From NCBI RefSeq assembly GCF_026914265.1, contig NC_069134.1, forward strand, positions 15,965,205 to 16,029,204: a stretch of 64,000 nt of DNA, in the 5' to 3' direction. Positions 22,901 through 33,063 of the stretch are shown here, in pieces. The notes under the pieces are model-generated. The model did not search any database. It was not told the origin of the DNA and saw only the letters and a program-made list of their open reading frames with translations. The stretch is from Mya arenaria. Lineage: Eukaryota; Mollusca; Bivalvia; Myida; Myidae. Every line of letters begins with the position of its first letter. The first letter of the stretch is position 1. Both the position numbers and the translations under genes were made by a program.

Positions 22901-25900
22901 GCACGTGAAGAACGGGGAGGATGACTTTGGCTGGACCATGGTCGTTAACTTCCAGAAAAAGGCTAACCAGAGCAAGGTTAATATTGATTACTTAAAAGTG
23001 TTTTAGAATTTTGAATGTTCTTTTGTCCGAGAATTTTGGTCATGTATGAAAAGAAACCTTTTGACACTCAAGCAGCAACAGTTTCTGCTAATTTTCCAAA
23101 AACGATATGTATTGGTAATATTCCATAAGAGAATATGCAGTGAAGGTAAGTATGAACCATTTAAATTTATAAAGTAGGACTGTATGCTATTAAAAGGCTT
23201 ACATTAATTTGTCATTATTTTATGATGGAGCAAACTTTCCCTGTACAGAGATTTTGTTCCAACAGACTTCAGATGAGGGCCCAGTATATGTGTGTGAGGT
23301 GCTAGCTAACTTGACAAAGGATTCAGCCAGGAGTCGCAACTCAGCACTAATCAAGCCTCAACAGCCTCCGAGCACACTCGGCGAAATGCAGGTTTGTGAC
23401 TATATCTGTTGAATCCCAATACTAGTTGTTTGTGTTGTTTTCCCTATGTTGTTATCTCAATTCGTGAAGCATTCATTAAACATTAAATTTAGATAGACAA
23501 ACACAAGTTCTTGCATTGGCTCTGTAGGGTATTACAGAGACAAATATTAGGATGTTTTCGTGCCTTGCAGAATGAATGCAACTTGAATGACATAAAATTG
23601 AGGAGTCATTAAGTGTAACAGGTGTGCCTTTCCTTGTTTCAGGTGATTCCAGTGATGTTACACCTGATACATGAGATCAGTGCTGTCCGACTATACCTAC
23701 CTAAAGACCTTCGTCCTCTCGATAACAGACAGAGTGTTGGCAAGTCCATACAGGTAAGTGAGTAGTAATAGTCACTATAGCCGTACTGAAGTTTGGCAGG
23801 TGGGAGCATATAGTTAAAGAATGTAAATCCTTTAACATTCAATAATCTAATGCCTTATTCAATTTTGCAAATGAGAAAATACTCCAAATTTGACTGAAAT
23901 CTAGATACCAAATTTGACTGAAAAATCTAGATACCAAATTTGACTGAAATCTAGATACCAAATTTGACTGAAATCTAGATACCAAATTTGACTGAAATCT
24001 GGATGTTACATGTTGTTACCGTTGTTTTATGTACTATTGTTTTCAGGAGGTTCAGAAAAGGTTTCCTGATGGTCTGCCCCTGTTAGATCCGGTGGAGGAT
24101 ATGGGTATTAAAGAAAAGTCCATGAAAGATGTTGTCAAGGTCAGTCAGTTTTTGAAAATGTACACGTTTCTGTCTGTGCTATGGAGAAAAAGGCCTTAGC
24201 CCCTCTACTTTGTAATCCTGGAAACTGAACTTCTAAATTCTGTGGATTTCAAAAAAATTTAGAGAAGAAGATATATATAATCGCTGAAAATTATTATTTT
24301 TTCTTGTAAAACTGATGTTTGTTCAGTTGCCAGTTTCCCGAAAAGAAACACTTTTTTTCTTGTAAAACTGACGTTTGTTCATTTGCCAGTTCCCGAAAAG
24401 AAACACTTTTTTTCTTGTAAAACTGATGTTTGTTCATTTGCCAGTTTCCCGAAAAGAAACACTTTTTTTCTTGTAAAACTGACGTTTGTTCATTTGCCAG
24501 TTCCCGAAAAGAAACACTTTTTTTCTTGTAAGACTGATGTTTGTTCAGTTGCCAATTTCCCGAAAAGAAACACTTTTTTTCTTGTAAAACTGATGTTTGT
24601 TCAGTTGCCAGTTTCCCGAAAAGAAACACTTTTTTTCTTGTAAAACTGACGTTTGTTCATTTGCCAGTTCCCGAAAAGAAACACTTTTTTTCTTGTAAAA
24701 CTGATGTTTGTTCATTTGCCAGTTTCCCGAAAAGAAACACTTTTTTTCTTGTAAAACTGATGTTTGTTCAGTTGCCAGTTTCCCGAAAAGAAACACTTTT
24801 TTTCTTGTAAAACTGACGTTTGTTCATTTGCCAGTTCCCGAAAAGAAACACTTTTTTTCTTGTAAAACTGATGTTTGTTCATTTGCCAGTTTCCCGAAAA
24901 GAAACACTTTTTTTCTTGTAAAACTGATGTTTGTTCATTTGCCAGTTCCCGAAAAGAAACACTTTTTTTCTTGTAAAACTGATGTTTGTTCAGTTGCCAG
25001 TTTCCCGAAAAGAAACACTTTTTTTCTTGTAAAACTGACGTTTGTTCATTTGCCAGTTCCCAAAAAGAAACACTTTTTTTCTTGTAAGACTGATGTTTGT
25101 TCAGTTGCCAATTTCCAATAAGAACCCATAGACAATACTTAAGCAAAATATAGATCCGTACGGTTTGTGAGCTTTAATTTGCTTTACAGCCATTATGAAT
25201 ACATGATTTCATTTAGATATTATCAAATGATGAATGTTATAAATACATGTACCAGCTTACTGAAATAGTAATATCAACACATTTAAGCTCTGATTACCTA
25301 TCAAATTGTATTTCTTATTTCAGAAAATCGAGGCATTTGAACACAGACTCTTTTCACATCCATTATCCAAAGATCCTAACTTGGAAGAGTGGTTTGACTT
25401 GTATGATAAGAAAGTAAAGGTAAGATCATTTATCTTCAGACGTATTTGCCCCAAAAAGGGCCTTTCATGTGTTACTTGCCATTGTTTTTTTTAACCACGT
25501 TTTCACAGAGTGAAATCTGGTTATAAGAATGATGAATGTCGTTGTTCATGCGGGCTGGGCGGCCGGGCTGCGTCAAACTCACCTATGAAACTGAATAACT
25601 TTAGTTAGGGTTGACATATCTTGACCAAACTTGGTCTATAGGAAGAGTTTATGGATACTTTCATGGGATTGCGTTTGGGGTCCCTAGGGTCAAGGTCAAG
25701 GTCACTGTTACTAAAAATAGAAAAACAGTTGAAACTGAATAACTTTAGTCAGGGTCCACATATCTTGACCAAACCAGGTATAAAGGAAGAGTTTATGGAT
25801 GCTTTTCATGGGATTGAGTTTGGGGTCCCTAGATTCAAGGTCAAGGTCACTGTTACTAAAAATAGAAAAATGGTTAAAACTGAATAACTTAAGATAGGGT

Positions 25901-28900
25901 TGACATATCCTGACCTAACTTGGTATAAAGGAAGAGTTTATGGAAACCTTTCAATGGATTGCATTTGGGATCCCTAGGGTCAAGGTCACTGTTACTAAAT
26001 ATATAAGAACAGACACAGGCTGAAGTTCTTCTGTCAATCATTAAAAACCTGGTTTCGTCACATTGCGGCGTTTCTTGTCAGATGCTGAAATTTTGAGGTA
26101 TTTCAGCAGTAAAAAGACTTATACTTTTATTACGAACTTTTCATTGGCTTGTATTTCAGCTATTGAAAAAGCAAGAGATGGATTTGTAATTAAAAAACAA
26201 TCTCTTAACTTTTATTGATTTTCAGATTGGTAATGAAGTAAAGTCTATAAAAGCTGAACTTAAGAAGAAAAAGTCTTTGTTACAAATGGATGAGTTAAAG
26301 TGTCGTAAGCGTGTGTTGAGAAGACTAGGGTACTGTACAGCGTCCGACGTTATCGAGCTGAAAGGCAGAGTGGCTTGTGAAATAAGCAGGTCAGTCAGGA
26401 TATTTTGATTAAATTGTAGAAATTACAAAATGTAAAAAAGAAGAAACTATATAGTACATTATAAATAGAGAAAAGGAAGTTTGCAATCTACACCTGTGTT
26501 CTTAAAGAGAAATGTTAGTTGCTTATTATCTTTACATTTATGGTAAATATATTTCTGATCATTTGTTTTGCATCTAATAAGCTGAAATGCTTAAAATTAT
26601 ATTGAAGTAAAAATGTATACTAGTTGAATTATCAAAACTCAATTTAAATGTCTTCATAATTTGCACATAATTCATTCTTTTAGTGGAGATGAGCTGATGA
26701 TAACGGAGCTGCTGTTTAATGGCGTGTTTAACGATCTCACCCCACAGCAAAGTTGTGCACTCCTCAGCTGCTTCGTGTTTCAGGAAAATGCGGGGGATGG
26801 TAATATGAAACTCACTGAGCAGCTTGCAGGACCATTACGATTGTTACAGGTATGTTCATGTTTTAATTTGTGTGTAGATTATTCATTCTGTGGTTCATGT
26901 TATCAAAAATTGTAAAATTGTCAGTAAGTGGTTTATTATATAAAAGCTGATTCACTGCATTCATCCCAGCTACAATTATGCTAAAATCTCTTTGTAACAG
27001 ATGGAACAGGTATCAAATTAGCATTATTTATAGACCATGAAAATGAGTAAGGCAAAAGCAAAATTCATAAAATGTTAAATATTTTTGAACCAATGAGAAA
27101 CTGTCTTTTTATTGGTCATAAATGAAAAATATTAACTATATGAAAGGTATAATATACAATTTTTATGCCCCCAAAGGTGGGCATATTTAAATTGCACCGT
27201 CTGTCCGTCCGTCCGTGTGTCCGGCTCAATAACTCGTGTCCAGGCTGTAACTTTCCCTTGTATGGATAGACTTTAAAATCACTTGCCACATGTGTTCCAC
27301 ATACCAAGACGACGTGTCACGTGCAAGACCCGTGTCCCTACCTCTAAGGTCAAGGTCACACTTAGTGTTTATTCACAATGGAATGCTGCATATAAGCACA
27401 CAGAGCATAGGTTGTCGTGTCCGGGCTGTAATTTTCTCTTGTATGGACAGATTTTAAAAAAACTTGCCACATGTGTTCCACATACCAAGACGACGTATCT
27501 GTGCAAGAACCGTGTTCCTACCTCTAAGGTCAAGGTCACACTTAGTGTTTATTCACAATTGAATGCTGCATATAAGGACATAGAGTATAGGTTGTCGTGT
27601 CCGGGCTGTAACTTTCCCTTGTATGGACAGATTTTAAAATAACTTGCCACATGTGTTCAACATACCAAGACGACGTGTCGCTTGCAAGACCGTTTTCCTA
27701 TCTCTAAGGTCAAGGTCACACTTAGTGTTTATTCACAATGGAGTGCTGCAGATAAGGACATAGAGTATAGGTTGTCGTGTCCGGGCTGTAATTTTCTCTT
27801 GTATGGACAGATTTTAAAAAAACTTGCCACATGTGTTCCACATACCAAGACGACGTATCTGTGCAAGACCCGTGTCCCTACCTCAAAGGTCAAGGTCACA
27901 CTTAGTGTTTATTCACAATGGAGTGCTGCAGATAAGGACATAGAGTATAGGTTGTCGTGTCCGGGCTGTATTTTTCTCTTGTATGGACAGATTTTAAAAT
28001 AACTAGCCACATGTGTTTGACATACCAAGACGACGTATAGCGTGCAAGACCGATGTCCCTACCTTTAAGGTGAAAGATTCACTAAGTGTTTATTCATAAT
28101 GGAATGCTGAATATAAGGTCATTAGAGTGTAGGTTGTCAAATATGGGTGGGATTTTTTATGTTCAGAGGCAATTTAAAATAACTTGCCATATGTACTTGA
28201 TGTAAAGGCAAGATCAATTTTTTCATGTACTGACCTTGTTCATAGGTCAGTGTCACATTCGGGGACATTCGTCACATACTGTGACAGCTCTTGTTTTTTT
28301 TCAATATGAGTGTTTGTTGCTTCTACTTACAAAATGTAAATGTTTATGCTGAAAATAAAGTGGTAAATCTGAAAATAAATTTCATAGGACACAGCGAGGC
28401 GAATTGCTCGCGTGAGTAAAGAGGCAAAGCTGGAGATTGATGAAGAGAATTACGTGGGCTCATTCAAGCCGGAGATGATGGACATTGTACATGCATGGTG
28501 TAACGGCTCATCTTTCTTTGAGATCTGTAAGATGACCAACATATTTGAAGGTAGGTAACCTTAGTGGGTGAATGCATCTTGTAAAAACTTCTCGCCTTCA
28601 TGCTTTGCAGAGAAGCTTATACCGTAAATGACTGGGTATTAGACGCCCTTTTTTCCCTAAGATTTCGATGCAAAAAAATGCCTGCGTAAAATACCCAGTA
28701 ACAATTTTTTTAACTTTTTTTCTGAGGTCGATTTCAAGCCGAGAGTTTGTTTAGATTTATGTAGAAAGGGATGTTACTCGCGTCATATTGATCGAGTATA
28801 TACGAGTTAAAACGGCACTTGAAGATTGGGATACGGTATATCGTAAGACGTTTATAATTTAAACAAAAATATTTTTCGATTAAAGTTATTCAATATTATT

Positions 28901-30774
28901 TTGAGTAATAAATTGAATTGAACAATAATTAAACTTGCATATAAAAAAGCGAAGTTTGGCTCTGTCAAAATATTTTTTATCAGTTGTACAAGAAGGTGTG
29001 AAAAACCCGACTGCCTTTAACCTGTTTAACATACCAATACTACAAACTGTTGCGATAATGGTCTTGTTTTTTCGCACTTTGTCACATTCTTTATTCTTTT
29101 CTGTAGGTGTTGACATTTTGAGAACAAACCCGTACAATATAAGGTTTTTGCATAACTTAACTTTTCAGTCTCGACAGTTTATCATTGTTTGGTTTTAAAG
29201 ATAACCGTCGCCATTTTCACGAAAAAAAACCTATCGTCTTATACCCAGTCATTTACGGTAGTTATTTCTTTAGATTTCAAATAAAAAAATTATAAGCTTG
29301 TATGTCTTATGAAGAAAAAAGTTGGGATATTGCAATAGCCATGGTTTCGTTGTTGTCATCATGCAAAAAATTCAACCTTTGACATAAATAAAATGTTAGA
29401 GAACTTTAAATGAAACTTGGCAGACATATTGCCAGCGACAATGTTAACATGTCAAATAAGGCCCATAAATCTGTCTTATACATTTTAAAATATGCCCCTT
29501 TTTTAACAAAAGAATTGGCAAAAACTAGCTTTTGACGTGACTCAAGAATTGTTTAAGATATTCAAATGAAACATGGTACAGATGTTGTCAGAGAAATAAC
29601 AAAAGTCCATAACTCTGATTTTAAGGATTGACCAACTATGGCCCTTTTTAAACAAAAAAACAGACGAGCATTTGATATTCTCTTTGCGGTGCTCTTGTTA
29701 TTGTTTAAGAGGTCATTACAAACCAAGAAGGTCAAGTAGTATTCTTTTGTAAAATTGTAAGCCATATCAGTCTTAACATTTATTTCCCACATATAAACAG
29801 GGAGTATAATCCGATGTATGCGACGTCTTGAGGAGACCTTACGACAGATGGTCCAAGCCGCCAAGGCCATTGGAAACACTGAGCTCGAGAATAAATTCAA
29901 TGAAGGTATGTTGCAGTTTTGTGTTAACTTTTACTGCTGTTGAAATAATTGTTTAATGAAGGTAATAAAGGCTTTCTCTTATTTATTTTAACTTTTACTG
30001 ATTTGGTAATGAAGGCTTTCTTTTACTTATTTGGTAATAAAGGCTTTCTTTTACTGATTTGGTAATTAAGGCTTTCTTTTACTGATTTGATTATGAAGGC
30101 TTTCTTTTATTTATTTGGTTATAAAGGCCTTCTTTTACTTATTTGGTAACAAAGGCTTTCTTTTAGTAACTTGATAATGAAGGCTTTCCTTTACTGATTT
30201 GATAATGAAGGCTTTCTTTTGTTTATTTGGAAATGAGGGCTTTCTTTTACTGATTTGGTAATGGACGCTTTCATTTAATTATTTGGTAATGAAGGCTTTC
30301 TCTTATTTATTTGGTAATGAAGGCTTTCTTTTAGTAATGTGATAGAGAAGGCTTTCTTTTACTGATTTGATAATGAAGGCTTTCTTTTGTTTATTTGGCA
30401 ATGAGGGCTTTCTTTTACTGATTTGGTAATGAAGGCTTTATTTTACTTATTTGGTAATGAAGGCTTTCTTTTATTTGTTTGGTAATGAAGGCTTTCTTTT
30501 AGTAACGTGATAATGAAGGCTTTCTTTTATTTATTTGGTAATGAGGGCATTCTTTTACTAATTTGGTAATGAAGGCTTTCTTTTACTATAACAATTAATA
30601 ATGAAGGCTTTCTTTTTTAATTCTATGGTAATAAAGGTTTCTTTTACTGATTTAGTAATTAATGCTTCATTTTACTGATGTGTCAGGTGATATTTTTATT
30701 CATGTTCGTTTCCTTCTGCAGGAATAAGGAGCATGAAGAGAGACATAGTGTTTGCAGCGAGTTTGTACTTGTAG
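2929..30774 (+). CDS. MTREX: Exosome RNA helicase MTR4 (SKIV2L2/MTREX), complete, 23 coding exons
   Basis: MTR4 is a nuclear DExH-box 3'-5' RNA helicase that unwinds RNA for the exosome in TRAMP and NEXT complexes. Exons: 2929-3071, 9555-9653, 10237-10303, 10709-10884, 11029-11203, 12271-12361, 12818-13041, 13352-13454, 14063-14277, 15723-15833, 18242-18343, 20156-20281, 20644-20794, 22732-22976, 23266-23391, 23643-23753, 24047-24139, 25324-25419, 26226-26389, 26684-26849, 28388-28550, 29801-29905, 30722-30774. All introns are GT-AG and phases agree. The sum is 3105 nt, 1034 residues, close to the roughly 1040 of vertebrate MTR4. It begins [13 protein letters not shown]. Visible motifs: Walker A AHTSAGKT (151-158), DEIH box (242-245), SAT (273-275), [10 protein letters not shown] (510-519), the arch/KOW region around [11 protein letters not shown] in exon 14, and the DSHCT C-terminal domain in exons 19-23 ending FAASLYL. 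The start codon is supported by matching the known N-terminus. No broken exon was found. Confidence 0.97.
4884..5096. mobile_element. 213-bp GC-rich MITE, innermost of the intron 1 nest
   Basis: The inverted ends are GCACCATTCAATTGTAACCA and the reverse complement of GTTACAATTGACTAGTGC, flanked by AT on both sides. A longer relative with the same ends lies at 45817-46127 in the C1q cluster. The strongly GC-rich body contains a 28-C run. Open frames across it on both strands are composition artefacts. Confidence 0.7.
4906..4933 (+). repeat. Poly(C) run of 28 bases
   Basis: Twenty-eight uninterrupted C residues lie within the MITE and are absent from its relative at 45817-46127. The exact length is the least trustworthy part of this assembly region. 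Confidence 0.9.
7670..8796. mobile_element. Possible TIR element in MTR4 intron 1
   Basis: The left end ACATGGGTGAAAGTT (from about 7668) and the reverse complement of the right end AACTTTCACCCATGT (to about 8797) match over 15 bp. Flanks are similar (TGCGCTG left, GCGCAGC right). The right half has a GC-rich block of CCTGGACCCCCTGCC-like words. No transposase is visible. The family is uncertain. Confidence 0.45.
11310..11819 (+). mobile_element. CTCTTGTT-ended repeat element in MTR4 intron 5
   Basis: Two to three diverged copies of a unit of about 130 bp (words ACTGAATAACTTTAGTTAGG, GTTGACATAT-like, AAGAGTTTATGGA, TCAAGGTCA) are followed by a hairpin CTGTC-TTAT-GACAG and the end GCTCTTGTT at 11819. 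The same unit family occurs in intron 18. The 5' boundary was not found. Confidence 0.55.
14529..15645 (+). mobile_element. Helentron-like (HINE/pearl-type) element with 179-bp tandem repeats, intron 9
   Basis: It starts AGCTCGACTATTCG at 14529 and ends GAATAGTCGAGCGCGCTG then TGACAGCTCTTGTT at 15645, so CTCGACTATTC is repeated inverted near the two ends. Between them lie about 5.5 tandem copies of a unit of about 179 bp (each starting near GGTTAAGGTTTTG; at about 14600, 14779, 14958, 15136 and 15316, with a degenerate copy after). A subterminal inverted repeat, internal tandem repeats and a fixed 3' end resemble non-autonomous Helentrons. Classification is inferred. Confidence 0.65.
15908..17803. 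mobile_element. TA-flanked (Tc1/mariner/pogo-like) element in MTR4 intron 10
   Basis: The left end CAGTAAAACTGCGATTGCTC and the reverse complement of the right end (GAGCAAAACTGTGGTCGTTC) match imperfectly and are flanked by TA. CTCGAGG words are repeated near both ends. No intact transposase frame is recognised. The piggyBac-like element 16114-17249 lies inside it. Confidence 0.6.
16114..17249. mobile_element. piggyBac-like non-autonomous element
   Basis: TTAA flanks both sides (16110-16113 and 17250-17253). The inverted ends are CCCTTTAGCGCATG and CCCTTTAGCACATA. A TTAA duplication with CCCTTT-starting ends is typical of piggyBac. The 1136-bp body has no transposase, so it is a derivative moved in trans. 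It is nested in the 15908-17803 element. Confidence 0.78.
18482..20143 (+). mobile_element. Helentron-like element with eight 181-bp tandem repeats, intron 11
   Basis: The start is ATGCCCCCGAAGGTGGGCAT, itself an imperfect hairpin, followed by CCGTCCGTCCGTCCG. The end is GGGGGCATTCGTCAC-ATACT-GTGAC then AGCTGTTGTT. ATGCCCCC is thus repeated inverted near the 3' hairpin. Between lie eight copies of a 181-bp unit (CTTGTATGGACAGATTTTAA at about 18556, 18738, 18918 and so on), each with AAGGTCAAGGTCACACTTAG. The open frames in it are products of the repeat. The related element at 27160-28295 carries the same unit. The end lies 12 bp from exon 12. Confidence 0.75.
20795..21116 (+). repeat. 30-bp minisatellite built on the MTR4 intron 13 splice donor
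   Basis: Ten full copies and a partial one of GTATGTTATTGATGGCATTG + ATGTGTTTCA begin exactly at the exon 13/intron 13 junction (20794/20795). Every copy ends TTTCAG. Copies starting at 20795, 20855, 21005, 21035, 21065 and 21095 keep a GTATGT donor; the others read GAATGT, GCATGT or GCAGGT. The unit is divisible by three and has no stop in the exon 13 frame. Two further copies lie at 22381-22440 beyond an inserted element. Confidence 0.93.
21117..22380. mobile_element. hAT-like non-autonomous element inserted into the minisatellite
   Basis: The left end reads CAGGGGTTGACACTAAC and the right end, reversed, CAGTGTTCGACACTAAC. Both continue with GGGATCCC then GGACACCAA or GGGACACCAA words. The flanks share CATTGA, or GCATTGAC/GCATTGAT if the boundary is shifted by one base, consistent with a 6-8 bp target duplication. 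The repeat array resumes in phase after it. The 1.26-kb body has no recognisable transposase. Confidence 0.75.
22381..22440 (+). repeat. Distal two copies of the intron 13 minisatellite
   Basis: The 30-bp unit (CATTGATGTGTTTCAGTATG) is repeated twice just after the inserted element. This shows that the element split a longer array. Confidence 0.9.
23881..24006 (+). repeat. 24-26 bp minisatellite in MTR4 intron 16, five copies
   Basis: The unit CCAAATTTGACTGAAATCTA + GATA is repeated five times, one copy having two extra A residues. It ends 40 bp before exon 17. Confidence 0.9.
24295..25118 (+). repeat. 57/58-bp satellite-like array in MTR4 intron 17, about 15 copies
   Basis: The monomer runs from TTTTTTTCTTGTAAAACTGA through TGTTTGTTCA and GTTGCCAGTTTCCCG to AAAAGAAACAC. 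Two main types differ by TTTCCCG or TTCCCG (58 or 57 bp), by ATG or ACG, and by CAG or CAT. They often alternate, a higher-order pattern. A third type (GTAAGACTG…CCAATTTCC) occurs at copies 5 and 15. Open frames on both strands come from the repeat. Confidence 0.92.
25500..26080 (+). mobile_element. Tandem-repeat element in MTR4 intron 18, relative of the intron 5 element
   Basis: Three copies of a unit of about 145 bp (ACTGAATAACTTTAGTTAGG, TTGACCAAACTTGGT, GGAAGAGTTTATGGA, CAAGGTCAAGGTCACTG) are followed by CATTGCGGCGTTTCTTGT, which also occurs near 11690 in intron 5. The 5' limit is uncertain. Confidence 0.55.
27160..28295 (+). mobile_element. Helentron-like element with 181-bp tandem repeats, intron 20
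   Basis: The 5' end ATGCCCCCAAAGGTGGGCAT and 3' end GTCAC-ATACT-GTGAC + AGCTCTTGTT match the 18482-20143 element. It has about five tandem units, several with a CGTATCTGTGCAAGA variant not seen in the intron 11 copies. Two independent insertions of one family in one gene are the simplest reading. Confidence 0.75.
28622..29258. mobile_element. TA-flanked MITE in MTR4 intron 21
   Basis: Inverted ends CCGTAAATGACTGGGTAT continue as TAGACG on the left and AAGACG on the right, and are flanked by TA on both sides. The 637-bp body has no coding capacity. TA target duplications point to Tc1/mariner-type mobilisation. Confidence 0.72.
29340..29699 (+). mobile_element. CTCTTGTT-ended repeat fragment, intron 21
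   Basis: Two diverged copies of a unit of about 180 bp (words ATGAAACTTGGCAGA and ATGAAACATGGTACA, then CCATAA-TCTG, then TATGCCC or TATGGCC) are followed by GCGGTGCTCTTGTT at 29699. The 5' start is not visible. It is grouped here with the Helentron-like elements because of the shared 3' end. Confidence 0.45.
29955..30690 (+). repeat. About 29-30 bp minisatellite in MTR4 intron 22, roughly 24 copies
   Basis: The unit is close to GGTAATGAAGGCTTTCTTTT + ACTGATTT with many variants. The array begins about 50 bp after the exon 22 donor and ends about 30 bp before exon 23, so most of the intron is minisatellite. Confidence 0.9.
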
Positions 30775-31400
30775 TGAACCTCAACACAGCACCACAGTTA
30801 CTGTTATAGTTACAGTGAATGTAAGCTAGCTATGATCTCAAGAATATCGTAGATGGAATCTAAGACCAGTCCATATGTTGGTCCCACATGGATTTCAATA
30901 TTGCAAATGACAGCAGCTACCAGAACACTATTATACATTTGTTGGGTCTCAATTTTTCCTCATTTGTGCCAGTACCCAAGAAGGTATTAATTTTTAGGAC
31001 ATGACTTTAGTTGTGAAGGGAACCAGTCAAACAATTGTACATTATATCATTGAAAGTTGCTGTCTCTTATGGAGAAACAGTAAGACACGGACAAAAGATA
31101 TAAGCCATTGCAGTAGTGAACGTTATGACTTGATGTTCTCATTTGCATTTTGTGTGCAAGTGATTGTTATGTCATAGTTTCATCTACATGTTTTACATGT
31201 ATGTATCATAGAATTTCAATCATGCCTCATTTCTAAGGTGATATTATCACCCGTTTTCTCATTTGTTTTTCACTGCAAATGATAATGTCTTTAAAATGTA
31301 AATACGCTTCTGTACATACTGTAACATACTTCACCCTTATGTTAATGTATAGTCGATGTTATGGAATCTGCAAATAAAGTGAATGCATAAAAAAGTTACT
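30775..31400 (+). terminator. MTR4 3' UTR and poly(A) signal
   Basis: After the TAG stop at 30772-30774 an AT-rich 3' UTR of about 600 bp leads to AATAAA at 31373-31378, preceded by CTGC and followed by an A/T-rich stretch. This is the first canonical signal on the plus strand after the stop that is well placed for a 3' end. Part of this UTR (about 30966-31056) has a diverged second copy at 36479-36563. Confidence 0.7.
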
Positions 31401-31625
31401 TTTTTATATCATTTTATGTGTTTTTGAGGACAAATTGAGATATACAGTTGCTAAGCGTCCAACACATATAAAAAACATTATACTACACTTTGTTAACATT
31501 TATTTAGAAAGTATTTATACATTTTTTATTCCAATTACTCAAAATATCTTTAGATTTACAATTGTGTGATAAGGAAATCCTTTAGTGCTTGTTTAAAACA
31601 AATTTAAAGAATGGAAGCATGTTAT

Positions 31626-33063
31626 TATGCCCCCCTTCGAAGAAGAGGGGGTTTATTGCTTTGCACCTGTCGGTCTGTCTGTCGGTCAGTAGACCAAAGC
31701 TTGTCCGAGTGATAACTCGACAATTCCTGGACCTATGGTCATCAAACTTGACATGAAGGTTGGGCCTGATCAGTAGATGACCCCTATTGATTTTGGGGGT
31801 CATCCGGTCAAGGTCACAGTGACCTTTAATGGTAAAAGGTTGTCAAAGTTTGTATAGTGATAACTCAACAAAGCCTAGACCTATGGTCATCAAACTTGAC
31901 ATGGAGGCTGGGCCTGACCAATAGATGACCACTATTGATTTTGGGGGTCAAAGGTCAAGGTCACAGTAACCTTTAATGGTAAAATATTGTCAAAGTTTGT
32001 CATCAAACTTGACATGGAGGCTTGGCCTGACCAATAGATGACCACTATTTATTTAAGGGGATATCGGGTCAGAGGTCAAGGTCATTGTGACCTTTAATGG
32101 TAAAAGGCTGTCAAAGCTTGTTCGAGTGATAAATCAACTATGCCTAGACCTATGGTCATCAAACTTGACATGGAGGTTGGGCCTGAACAGTAGATGACCC
32201 CTAAAGATTTTAGAGGTCATTGTATCAAAGGTTGACCTTGAACACAAACTCGACAATTCCTAGTCCTATGGTCATCAAACTTGACATGAATGTTGGGCCT
32301 GATCAGTAGATGACCCCTTTTAATTTTAGGGGTCATCGGGCCAAAGGTCAAGGTCACAGTAACCTTTAACGTAAAAGTGCAAACAAAGCTTGTCCGAGTG
32401 ATATCTCCACAATGCCCGGACCTATGATCATCAAACCTGACATTGAGGCTATGCATGACCAATAGATTACCTCTATTGATTTTAGGAGTCATCGGGTCAT
32501 AGATCAAGGTTAAAGTGACCTTATATGGGAAAAAGTTGTTCGAGTGATTATGCCTGCACCCATGGCCCTCAAAATTGATTTGGGGATTGGGCCTGACCAG
32601 TAGATGACCCCTTTTGATTTTAGGGGTCAAAGGTCAAGGTCCCATGACCTTGAACGCAGCTTTGGTGATAACTTGACAATGTCTCCACACATGGCTTTTA
32701 AACTTGACATTTAGGTTTTTGGTGACCTGTTGATGACCACTATTGATTTTGCGGTCATAGAGTCAAAGGTCAATGTCATAACTCATTCATCATTAAAATT
32801 TATGTCATATTTACTTATTCCCTGCTGCTAAGAGGATAAATTTTTATCTGCAAATATCAGTCATCATCTGAACATGATTAAAAACTGTACCATCTATATT
32901 CACACTTTGAATGTTCATAATCTTAAAACTGCCTCAAAAGCATCCAATGTCAATGACAAATCAGCAATCATTTCGGTCCATGCATACTTCATTCAATTGT
33001 CCAAATAATCCTGACAACATGGCGCTCAGGTTGGGGCATAATGTTTGACAAACATCTCTTGTT
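31626..33063 (+). mobile_element. Helentron-like element with about 145-bp tandem repeats downstream of MTR4
   Basis: The start is ATGCCCCCCTTCGAAGAAGA, then GGGGG and GTCTGTCTGTCGGTC. The end is GGGGCATAATGTTTGACAAA then CATCTCTTGTT. ATGCCCC is repeated inverted near the end, where GTTTG-A-CAAAC can form a hairpin. About eight diverged units contain CCTATGGTCATCAAACTTGA and TCAAGGTCACAGT. Minus-strand open frames here are repeat artefacts. Confidence 0.65.

Noticed and set aside
24294-25146. Open frames of 83-144 codons on both strands in the 57/58-bp array
   Set aside because: They are repeat artefacts that follow the array in several frames. There is no start context or protein family.
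32217-32630. 137-codon minus-strand frame (TPKIKRGHLLVRPN repeats), also 31582-31803
   Set aside because: It follows the tandem unit of the 31626-33063 element, with no signal or domain.
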